A stretch of DNA of 8,428 nucleotides from a bacterium (GTDB lineage: Bacteria > Vulcanimicrobiota > Vulcanimicrobiia > Vulcanimicrobiales > SCRA01), in assembly GCA_004298675.1 (NCBI GenBank), contig SCRI01000078.1, positions 1 to 8,428 on the forward strand, given 5' to 3'. Shown in pieces: positions 1-5,253 of the stretch. Below the pieces are notes generated by a model, which saw only the letters and a list, made by a program, of their open reading frames with translations, ran no database searches and had not been told where the DNA came from. The first letter of the stretch is position 1. Each line of letters opens with the position of its first letter. The translations under genes were made by a program, and so were the position numbers.

Positions 1-156
1 CCGGTTGAATGGCGGCTGCGTCTGTTCGTCGGCCATCTTCAGGAAGAGCATATACGTCAACTGCTCGACGTAATCGCCGTACGATAATCCGTCGTCGCGA
101 AGAACATTGCAGTAGTTCCAAAGCTTTGCGACGAGCGTGTTTGATTCGTTTATCAA
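1..156 (-). CDS. hsdM: Type I restriction-modification DNA methyltransferase subunit HsdM, N-terminal part
   Basis: Only the first 52 residues are in the window; the gene continues past the left edge. The peptide contains NTLVAKLWNYCNVLRDDG followed by LSYGDYVEQLTYMLFLKMADE, the characteristic helical N-terminal domain of HsdM that packs against HsdS. The catalytic methyltransferase motifs would lie outside the window. In the family, two HsdM subunits and one HsdS form the adenine-N6 methyltransferase that protects host DNA. The start is placed at TTG (154-156) because a perfect GGAGGT ribosome binding site lies 6 bases upstream and family similarity begins there. The frame is open further upstream into hsdS, but that part shows no resemblance to HsdM. 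It follows hsdS after 76 bases, so the transcription order is R, S, M. Identity is sure; integrity of the rest of the gene cannot be judged. Confidence 0.9.
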   Translation of the reverse strand, partial: MINESNTLVAKLWNYCNVLRDDGLSYGDYVEQLTYMLFLKMADEQTQPPFNR

Positions 157-162
157 GAGCTG

Positions 163-168
163 ACCTCC
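163..168 (-). promoter_or_regulatory. Ribosome binding site of hsdM
   Basis: On the minus strand GGAGGT stands 6 bases before the TTG at 156-154. It is the strongest Shine-Dalgarno sequence of the three hsd genes and decides the choice of a TTG start for hsdM. The rest of the 76-base hsdS-hsdM gap shows no convincing promoter or terminator, so hsdM is probably read from the same transcript. Confidence 0.75.
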
Positions 169-232
169 GACGCTGCCAAGACCTGGGCAAACACCATCAC
201 TTCTTGATTCGCGGCTGGGAACGTCGACCGTT

Positions 233-1468
233 TCAGCGCGCAGCTGTCGGCAGTGTCAATAGCATCTTATGCCGATCTTGTGCGACAAGGTTGCCAGCGA
301 ACGCTCGAGCAAGTATCGCGCTCCGTAGCTGATATGACCGCTGGACGGCACGCTCGGCCATCGTATCAACACTGGCCGACACCGACACGAGCTCACTGTA
401 TTCATGTATAATGCGCCGCTGAGTCTCCAACGGTGGTACATTCAATGACAGGTTCGAGAACTTTGATTTACTAAGAATCGGTAACGTAGTGCTTGACGCA
501 CGCTCATGGATCTTGCGCTGAAACCTCGGCCCAGAAACAACCGCCAACAGATACTCGGGCAGAACCACCGAGGGATCTGGCACAATCGCGTTTATCTGCT
601 GGTTTATCGAACAGTCGATCTCGCTTACGCTAGTCTTGCCAATCGTCGCGCCAATACAGGTTACGAGCACACTGTGTGCTGGAACGGTCCTCGCCACGTC
701 CATTCCAGCTTGCGAAATCGAGCGCCGCGCCGATCGAACTCCACCAGCGTGCTGGAGATCACCTGGCGTAACGAAAGGGAGTGATCCTTTCCAATACCTT
801 GGCTCCTTCGTGGATGGGGTGTTGCCGGTAACAATATTCCCGAGCTCACATAGTTTTCGGAGAACTCCCGGCGCGTTGGTAACTGCAATTGCGATAGCGT
901 CGCCGAGCCTCCTAGTACGGCGTAACACGCGCGCGAGCGATGCTTCGGCGGCGTCGAGGCGGGAGAACTGTTCTTCGATGGCTTCGACGATCCGCCGCTG
1001 CTCGGAAATCGGCGGAAGAGGCACCGGAAGTTGACGTAGATCCTCCTGCGGCAAGTGATCGATTGTGCTGCCCGTAACGAGTTTATCGAACATCTGCGAG
1101 TAGCTATAGTGACGAAGAAGATAGAATAGGTATTCTGGCATAAGCGCAGATGAGCAACGGACGCGATGAAGCGCCTTCTGAAAATGCACGTCGGTAACGG
1201 CGGCTCGCCATATTGCGGCACGCCCAACTTCACCACCCTCGCAGACCACGACGTCCCCTCGGCAGAGGCCGAATTTTATTGACTCAGCTTCAGTAAAGTC
1301 CATCGAGGGCAAGTCGCTAAGCGTAAACACGCCCCATTGCACATCGCGGTTCCGAAGATAGGGCTTTGGTCTTGCACCCACCTTTGCTTTCGGTGAGAGC
1401 ATTTTGCCGAGCTGAGTCTCGGCAATTTCGCCAAGGCGTGTCATAGGCCACGGCGCTGTCGCGCTCAC
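233..1468 (-). CDS. hsdS: Type I restriction-modification specificity subunit HsdS
   Basis: HsdS (411 residues, normal for the family) recognises the bipartite DNA target for both methylation and cleavage. Two target recognition domains are visible. The first covers about residues 10-145 (RLGEIAETQLGKML, later YLRNRDVQWG and CEGGEVGRAAIW). The second covers about 205-340 (LGNIVTGNTPST, PFVTPGDL, CIGATIGKTS). Each is followed by a conserved helical spacer: PLPPISEQRRIVEAIEEQFSRLD near 149-171 and NVPPLETQRRIIHEY near 343-357. These form the internal repeat typical of HsdS. The start is GTG at 1468-1466, overlapping the hsdR stop in GTGA, which implies translational coupling; an ATG nine codons in (1444-1442) is possible but less likely. 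No frameshift is seen. The gene is AT-rich relative to the right half of the window (40-42% GC in two 60-base samples). The DNA target cannot be read from the protein by eye. Confidence 0.96.
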   Translation of the reverse strand: MSATAPWPMTRLGEIAETQLGKMLSPKAKVGARPKPYLRNRDVQWGVFTLSDLPSMDFTEAESIKFGLCRGDVVVCEGGEVGRAAIWRAAVTDVHFQKALHRVRCSSALMPEYLFYLLRHYSYSQMFDKLVTGSTIDHLPQEDLRQLPVPLPPISEQRRIVEAIEEQFSRLDAAEASLARVLRRTRRLGDAIAIAVTNAPGVLRKLCELGNIVTGNTPSTKEPRYWKGSLPFVTPGDLQHAGGVRSARRSISQAGMDVARTVPAHSVLVTCIGATIGKTSVSEIDCSINQQINAIVPDPSVVLPEYLLAVVSGPRFQRKIHERASSTTLPILSKSKFSNLSLNVPPLETQRRIIHEYSELVSVSASVDTMAERAVQRSYQLRSAILARAFAGNLVAQDRHKMLLTLPTAAR

Positions 1469-4233
1469 GCCACAAGAGCCTCGTTCAGTTCATCGATCAG
1501 CGGATTCAACTGATCGCCAAAGACTTCGCACGCTTTTCCGAGGCCACCGTGTTCGGAAAACGGCGTATATTGGAAGTCATCCGCCGAAATGGTGAGACTA
1601 GCGGCGATGTGGTCACGAATACGCTCAAGCCACTGCGTCTGTTCTGGGGAAAAAGCGCGACCGGCCTGCTTCTGCTGGAGCATCCATCCGGCGAATCGTT
1701 CATCCACGCGTTCCGGAAACGGCACCAGTTGCTCGTCCTGGTTCAGTGCGAAGCGCACGATTTGCACGATGTCGGCCAACACGCGGGGGCCGGAGCCCTG
1801 AACCTTCGACTTGTCGAGGGTTTCGTAAGCGGCCCACAGATTCTCCGGCGTCCAATGCTGCGGCGTACGACCGATGGCATTGGCCAATTCTTTCACTTCT
1901 TTCCACGTCAGGCAATGCCTATACGGGCGACTGTAGAGGATCTGCAACGCGGTGATTTCGTCCTTGTGCTCTTCGATGTATGCGCGAAATGATTCGACGG
2001 TCTTGCGGGCACGGTCGGCAGCATCAACGGAATAATCCGCCCGGAGGAGTCTGTCTGCCGATGTCTCATCGATTACTTGGTCGTAGCTGCGTCGCAGTTC
2101 GACCAGTTTCTCTCGGAAGGCCGGATTATCGGCGAGTGGGCCGACCGCGTTGTCGATGAGTCGCGCCGCGATGGTGTCACACGTTTCAGCGTTGGGATGC
2201 TCCATGCCTGTCTCGCGCTGCGCGGCCTCGTACTGCCTGTCTGCATCCAGCGCGTCCACGATGGTCTCGGCGAGCGTCTTGAGCGACACGCCCGCGACGA
2301 CTTCCAGCTCCTCTCTGTCTTGTCCTGATAGCCTCAGATTGAGACGTGCGATACGCGAGGCGATGGAGGACACCAAAGTCCGATCACGCGAGCCTAGCGC
2401 AAGATTGTGCAGGAGCTTATCGAAGCCGAGTTTCGGGTTACGATCCATCGGTGTCGTATCGTGCAGGTCGGCCTCCGTCACGCCAACCGCATCGATGATT
2501 ATAAAGCGATCCTTTACCTTCGCGTCGGGCGTCACGCCTTGCAGGTCGGTCGGGTTGATGACACGCACGCCACGGCCTTTCATCTGCTCGAAGAACTGCC
2601 GCGAACGGACCATGCGCATGAAGAACACGCATTCGATAGGCTTGACGTCCGTACCAGTCGCGATCATATCGACGGTCACGGCGATACGGGGATTGTAGCT
2701 ATTACGAAAATCCTGGAGCAACTGCTCGGCCTTTTGGCCTTGCGAGCCGGACTTATAGGTGATCTTGGCAGCGAACTCGTTGCCTTTGCCAAATTCCTCA
2801 CGCACGATTTGCACGATGTCATCGGCGTGACTGTCGTCCTTGGCGAAGATCAGGGTCTTCGGGACGTGCGTTCGCCCCTCGAACAACTTTGGAAGACTGT
2901 CGCGGAAAGCCCGCACGATGGTTCGAATCTGGTCCTTGGCGACAACCTTGCGATCAAGTTCCCTGGCGTCGTAAATGATATCATCGTCAAGTTGTTCTAG
3001 ACGCTTTTCGCGCGTCTGCCGATCGCGAAACGTCGTCACCAGACCCGCATCGATCTTCGATCCCATGGCGCTGATCTCGGTAGAAATACGGTACACGTCG
3101 AAGTCAACGTTTACGTTGTCGGCTACGGCGCGCTCATGGTTGTACTCCATCACCAGGTTCTGATTAAAGAACCCGAGCGCCTGCTTCCCCGGCGTCGCAG
3201 TCAGACCGATAATGAACGCGTCGAAGTACTCCAGCACTTGCCGCCACAAACCATAGATGGAACGATGGCACTCGTCAACGATGATGACATCGAACGTCTC
3301 GATGGGCACCGCCGGATTGTACGCGACCTCAGCCGGCCTGGGAGGCTGCAACTCATATGCCGATTCCTCATCGAGCTCTTCCGCGAGGTCCGGCTCGCCC
3401 TTGAGAATCGAATAGAGACGCTGAATTGTGGAGATGACTACGCGGGAGACGCCGTCGATGCGATTCGAGCCGAGGCGTTGAACATTGTAGAGTTCCGTGA
3501 ATTTACGGCCGTCATCGGGCGTAGAAAACGCCTGAAACTCCTTGAGCGTCTGCCGCCCTAGATTCGCGCGATCAACGAGGAAGAGAATTCGGCGCGCTCC
3601 GGCATACTTGATGAGCCGATAGGCAATATTGGCGGCGGTGAACGTCTTGCCCGAACCCGTAGCCATCTGGATGAGCGCACGCGGTCGGCTGTGCTTGAGC
3701 GATTCTTCCAGATTGCGGATCGCCTCCGCTTGCGCGACCCATAAGCCCTGTTCGTAGAGTTCTGGCAAATTGCGAAGACGTGCGCGCAGCGTCGTGTGTG
3801 CGGTTCCGATCTCTGCGAGCGTTTCAGGCCGGTAGAACGTAAATACTTGGCGACTCGCGGGATCTGCATCGAAGCCGTTAGTAAAGCGCGTCTCAAGGCC
3901 CGTAGACTCGAACGCGAACGGGAGTGGCGTCATGAGCGCGGAGACACCCTCGGGCAGCCCCGCGGTGTACTTGGCGGACTGCCACTCGACACCAGTGAGG
4001 GTCGATCCAGCTTTCTTAGCTTCGATGACTCCGGCGGCTCTACGGTTGACAAAAAGGAGGTAGTCGGCAGCATCGTAGCCGCCTCTCATCTTGAACTCGC
4101 GAACCGCGACGCCGATACCGGCACCAAGGTTTACTTTCTTGTAGTCCTGAACAATCCAGCCGCACGCACCCAGCTGGCGGTCGATCTCCATGCGAGCGCG
4201 GGCTTCAGGGTCCAGGTAGTCCTCGATGGACAA
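1465..4233 (-). CDS. hsdR: Type I restriction-modification endonuclease/translocase subunit HsdR
   Basis: HsdR (922 residues) is the motor and nuclease of the type I complex: it pulls DNA by ATP hydrolysis and cuts far from the recognition site when the site is unmethylated. The N-terminal nuclease domain shows a PD-(D/E)xK core, with an aspartate near residue 57 and E71-A-K73. The superfamily 2 helicase follows: Walker A ATGSGKT at 191-197, DECH at 320-323, TAT at 345-347, and QMKGRGVR (motif VI) at 550-557. The C-terminal part from about 690 resembles the EcoEI-type R C-terminal domain. All motifs are intact, so it is probably active. The start is TTG at 4233-4231, with GAGGT 6 bases upstream and an in-frame stop at 4245-4243. 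The first ATG (4191-4189) would cut 14 residues. It overlaps hsdS by 4 bases and is the first gene of the locus. Confidence 0.96.
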   Translation of the reverse strand: MSIEDYLDPEARARMEIDRQLGACGWIVQDYKKVNLGAGIGVAVREFKMRGGYDAADYLLFVNRRAAGVIEAKKAGSTLTGVEWQSAKYTAGLPEGVSALMTPLPFAFESTGLETRFTNGFDADPASRQVFTFYRPETLAEIGTAHTTLRARLRNLPELYEQGLWVAQAEAIRNLEESLKHSRPRALIQMATGSGKTFTAANIAYRLIKYAGARRILFLVDRANLGRQTLKEFQAFSTPDDGRKFTELYNVQRLGSNRIDGVSRVVISTIQRLYSILKGEPDLAEELDEESAYELQPPRPAEVAYNPAVPIETFDVIIVDECHRSIYGLWRQVLEYFDAFIIGLTATPGKQALGFFNQNLVMEYNHERAVADNVNVDFDVYRISTEISAMGSKIDAGLVTTFRDRQTREKRLEQLDDDIIYDARELDRKVVAKDQIRTIVRAFRDSLPKLFEGRTHVPKTLIFAKDDSHADDIVQIVREEFGKGNEFAAKITYKSGSQGQKAEQLLQDFRNSYNPRIAVTVDMIATGTDVKPIECVFFMRMVRSRQFFEQMKGRGVRVINPTDLQGVTPDAKVKDRFIIIDAVGVTEADLHDTTPMDRNPKLGFDKLLHNLALGSRDRTLVSSIASRIARLNLRLSGQDREELEVVAGVSLKTLAETIVDALDADRQYEAAQRETGMEHPNAETCDTIAARLIDNAVGPLADNPAFREKLVELRRSYDQVIDETSADRLLRADYSVDAADRARKTVESFRAYIEEHKDEITALQILYSRPYRHCLTWKEVKELANAIGRTPQHWTPENLWAAYETLDKSKVQGSGPRVLADIVQIVRFALNQDEQLVPFPERVDERFAGWMLQQKQAGRAFSPEQTQWLERIRDHIAASLTISADDFQYTPFSEHGGLGKACEVFGDQLNPLIDELNEALVA

Positions 4234-4239
4234 TTGCCG

Positions 4240-4244
4240 ACCTC
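4240..4244 (-). promoter_or_regulatory. Ribosome binding site of hsdR
   Basis: On the minus strand GAGGT stands 6 bases before TTG at 4233-4231. It supports that TTG as the hsdR start; the same frame is closed by TGA at 4245-4243, so no longer form is possible. Confidence 0.7.
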
Positions 4245-4283
4245 ACCAGCGACGGAGCTACCGCAAGGCGTCCCTGATGGGCT

Positions 4284-4289
4284 ATACTA
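4284..4289 (-). promoter_or_regulatory. Possible -10 box of the hsdR promoter
   Basis: TAGTAT on the minus strand matches the TANNNT pattern and is followed about 50 bases later by the hsdR TTG start. No recognisable -35 box lies 16-18 bases upstream, so this is only the best candidate in the leader. Confidence 0.3.
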
Positions 4290-4338
4290 CGCAGTCGCCG
4301 ATCAGACCTAGAACTGCCGAGCTAAGGCTGCCAAAAAG

Positions 4339-4379
4339 GCTGGAGCCACGGAGGCCGCGATGGCTGAGGCTCGGCCAGC
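4339..4379. repeat. Imperfect inverted repeat upstream of the hsd locus
   Basis: GCTG at 4339-4342 pairs with CAGC at 4376-4379, and GAGCC at 4343-4347 pairs with GGCTC at 4368-4372. A 3-base bulge lies on the right arm, and the loop of about 20 bases can pair further (AGCCA at 4344-4348 with TGGCT at 4361-4365 is an alternative). No T-tract follows on either strand, so it is not an obvious terminator. It could be an operator, a leader structure or chance in GC-rich DNA. Confidence 0.3.
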
Positions 4380-4440
4380 GCATAGGCCGCTCCCACGGCA
4401 ATGGTCTACCTCTAGGCTGACCGCAGGCATCTGGGGCATG

Positions 4441-4465
4441 AAAAAAGCCCGTCGTGACGGGCTTT
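4441..4465 (-). terminator. Intrinsic terminator after tRNA-Glu
   Basis: A 10-base inverted repeat (AAAGCCCGTC / GACGGGCTTT, 4444-4453 and 4456-4465) forms a hairpin of nine usable pairs with a tight tetraloop. On the minus strand it ends in a run of six T (4446-4441). It begins 3 bases after the encoded CCA of tRNA-Glu and stops the tRNA transcript, insulating the hsd locus downstream from it. Confidence 0.92.
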
Positions 4466-4468
4466 CGG

Positions 4469-4543
4469 TGGTAGCGCCAACGGGAATCGAACCCGTCTTT
4501 TCGCCTTGAAAGGGCGATGTCCTAGCCGATAGACGATAGCGCC
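4469..4543 (-). tRNA. tRNA-Glu, anticodon UUC, with encoded CCA
   Basis: The minus strand folds into a full cloverleaf of 75 bases including an encoded 3' CCA (4471-4469). The anticodon stem TCGCC/GGCGA closes the loop CTTTCAA, which gives anticodon TTC for glutamate. The T arm is ACGGG, loop TTCGATT, CCCGT. The D arm (GTCTATCGG then CTAGGAC) resembles that of Escherichia coli tRNA-Glu. The acceptor stem is GGCGCTA against TGGCGCT, discriminator A; its first pair is G1-U72 and the sixth is U-G, so the end of the stem is weaker than usual. It is the second gene of a two-tRNA transcript and is followed directly by an intrinsic terminator. Confidence 0.96.
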
Positions 4544-4556
4544 ATGCAGGGTCGTG

Positions 4557-4628
4557 TGGGCCCGGCAGGATTCGAACCTGCGCACAGCCGGTTATGAGCC
4601 GGCCGCTCTACCGCTGAGCTACAGGCCC
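4557..4628 (-). tRNA. tRNA with anticodon CAU, probably tRNA-Ile2 (lysidine type) rather than elongator Met
   Basis: The minus strand gives a complete 72-base cloverleaf. Acceptor GGGCCTG pairs with CGGGCCC, discriminator A; D arm GCTC/GAGC; anticodon arm GCCGG, loop CTCATAA, CCGGC; T arm GCAGG, loop TTCGAAT, CCTGC. The anticodon CAT with a U-G at the sixth acceptor pair and fully paired G1-C72 excludes initiator tRNA. C4-G69 and C5-G68 in the acceptor are, as I recall, determinants for TilS, which converts C34 to lysidine, and the GGGCC acceptor resembles isoleucine tRNAs. This favours Ile2, which reads AUA, but elongator Met cannot be ruled out by eye. CCA is not encoded (CAC follows the discriminator), unlike in the tRNA-Glu 13 bases downstream. 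It lies 23 bases after the regulator gene. Confidence 0.93.
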
Positions 4629-4648
4629 CCAGCCGGGACGGCCACGCT

Positions 4649-4678
4649 ATTTTACCCGCGCGCGCCTTCCGGCGTCAA
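4649..4678 (-). promoter_or_regulatory. Promoter of the tRNA pair, inside the 3' end of the regulator gene
   Basis: On the minus strand TTGACG (4678-4673) and TAAAAT (4654-4649) are separated by 18 bases. Each box matches the sigma-70 consensus in five of six positions. Transcription would begin near 4641, about a dozen bases before the tRNA-Ile2/Met 5' end (4628). The -35 box codes for Leu167-Thr168 of the Lrp-like protein, and the -10 box begins with that gene's TAA stop. The sequence after the -10 box is GC-rich, as in stringently controlled stable-RNA promoters. Confidence 0.8.
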
Positions 4679-5173
4679 CTCGGGGAGCGGCGGAGCGCGC
4701 CGCGGCACGGGCGACGATTGGACGATCGACGTCGTCGTCTGCCCGTACGGCAGGAACCGGTCGATCAGCTCCTCCAGGTCCTCAACGGCGCCAACGTACA
4801 CCTTCACCAGGAAGCAGTCCTCTCCGGTGATGCGGTGACACTCCACCACCTCCGGGGAGCGGCGCGCCACCTCCGCCACCTTCGCCAGTTGACGCGCCAC
4901 CGGACGGATGCGGATATACGCGGCGATCGGTCTCCCCAGCGCCTTGGGATTCAACTCCGTGGCGAAGCCGGCGATCACGCCCGCCTCCAGCAGCCGCTGC
5001 ACGCGCTCCGTCACCGCCGGCGCCGACATCCCGATGCGCCGCCCCAGCTCGGACATCGTCACGCGCGGGTCCGCCAGCAGATGCTTCAGCACGCGCAGGT
5101 TCACGGAATCCAGCGGCTGCGGGCCAGCGGCGCTGAAATCAATAGCGCCCATTTGCCTTAGCTTCGTAGCCAT
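4652..5173 (-). CDS. Lrp/AsnC-family transcriptional regulator
   Basis: The protein (173 residues) has the two-domain build of feast/famine regulators. An N-terminal winged helix-turn-helix lies at about residues 20-80 (LDSVNLRVLKHLLADPRVTM, then SELGRRIGMSAPAVTERVQR, recognition helix near 50-62). The RAM ligand-binding domain lies at about 83-150 and includes the family-typical VVECHRITGEDCFLVKVYV. A proline-rich tail of about 20 residues follows. Such proteins form octameric or larger assemblies and bind an amino acid effector. The start is ATG at 5173-5171, preceded by GAGGTG with a 4-base gap. The frame stays open upstream to 5734, but that extension is antisense to the transporter gene and is low-complexity. 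It is divergent from an RhtA-like exporter gene, 63 bases away, which it probably controls. Two tRNA genes follow downstream on the same strand. Confidence 0.93.
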   Translation of the reverse strand: MATKLRQMGAIDFSAAGPQPLDSVNLRVLKHLLADPRVTMSELGRRIGMSAPAVTERVQRLLEAGVIAGFATELNPKALGRPIAAYIRIRPVARQLAKVAEVARRSPEVVECHRITGEDCFLVKVYVGAVEDLEELIDRFLPYGQTTTSIVQSSPVPRRAPPLPELTPEGARG

Positions 5174-5177
5174 ATCG

Positions 5178-5183
5178 CACCTC
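5178..5183 (-). promoter_or_regulatory. Ribosome binding site of the Lrp/AsnC-family gene
   Basis: GAGGTG on the minus strand, 4 bases before ATG at 5173-5171. It settles the start against the much longer open frame upstream and against a second ATG seven codons downstream. Confidence 0.65.
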
Positions 5184-5222
5184 GCGCTTGCATCCCGGTA
5201 TGGTATTCCCGCGAACCACCTT

Positions 5223-5234
5223 CTAGTATACGAG
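5223..5234. promoter_or_regulatory. Near-perfect 12-base palindrome in the divergent promoter, possible operator
   Basis: CTAGTATACGAG is symmetric around GTATAC except for one mismatched pair. It covers the -10 boxes of both divergent promoters. A dimeric regulator such as the neighbouring Lrp/AsnC-family protein bound here would block both. Palindromic -10 boxes also occur by chance, so the assignment as operator is inference. Confidence 0.35.
5224..5229 (+). promoter_or_regulatory. -10 box of the transporter gene, probably a leaderless promoter
   Basis: TAGTAT (pattern TANNNT) ends 7 bases before the transporter ATG at 5237-5239. Transcription would therefore begin at or next to the start codon. 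No useful Shine-Dalgarno sequence precedes the ATG, which fits a leaderless mRNA. No clear -35 box is seen. The box shares five bases with the -10 box of the divergent regulator gene. Confidence 0.5.
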
Positions 5235-5253
5235 TCATGGCCGCCACCGCCAA
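5225..5253 (-). promoter_or_regulatory. Promoter of the Lrp/AsnC-family gene
   Basis: On the minus strand TTGGCG (5253-5248) and TATACT (5230-5225) are spaced by exactly 17 bases, matching the sigma-70 consensus in four and five of six positions. The -35 box lies inside the first codons of the divergent transporter gene. Transcription would start near 5218, leaving a leader of about 45 bases with a proper ribosome binding site. Confidence 0.65.

Larger units (their letters stand above)
4234..4440 (-). other. Gene-free leader region between the tRNA terminator and hsdR
   Basis: These 207 bases hold no credible gene on either strand. As the tRNA terminator closes the upstream transcript, the hsd promoter should lie here. 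The best -10 candidate on the minus strand is TAGTAT (4289-4284), about 50 bases before the hsdR start, but no good -35 box is seen at the right distance. A second partial candidate is TTGGCA (4335-4330), a good -35 with no matching -10. An imperfect inverted repeat spans 4339-4379, with arms GCTG/CAGC and GAGCC/GGCTC. If the hsd locus is an inserted island, its junction with the tRNA would also fall in or next to this stretch. Confidence 0.5.

Noticed and set aside
4046-4060. TTGACA followed by AAAAAGGAGG on the plus strand, looking like a -35 box and a ribosome binding site
   Set aside because: It lies antisense in the hsdR nuclease domain coding sequence, with no -10 box at the right distance and no credible gene after it.
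1-4440. Integrase, transposase, CRISPR array, toxin-antitoxin or controller gene accompanying the restriction locus
   Set aside because: Looked for and not seen on either strand; the only genes here are hsdR, hsdS and the start of hsdM.
4357-4509. Plus-strand frame from an ATG near 4360 ending in APTGIEPVFSP
   Set aside because: The end is the antisense of tRNA-Glu, another common false protein string, and it runs through the terminator; no ribosome binding site.
4554-4838. Open frame beginning MWARQDSNLRTAGYEPAALP on the plus strand
   Set aside because: It is the antisense reading of the CAU tRNA (RQDSNLR...EPAALPLSYRP is a well-known false protein string from tRNA genes) continued through the 3' end of the regulator gene.
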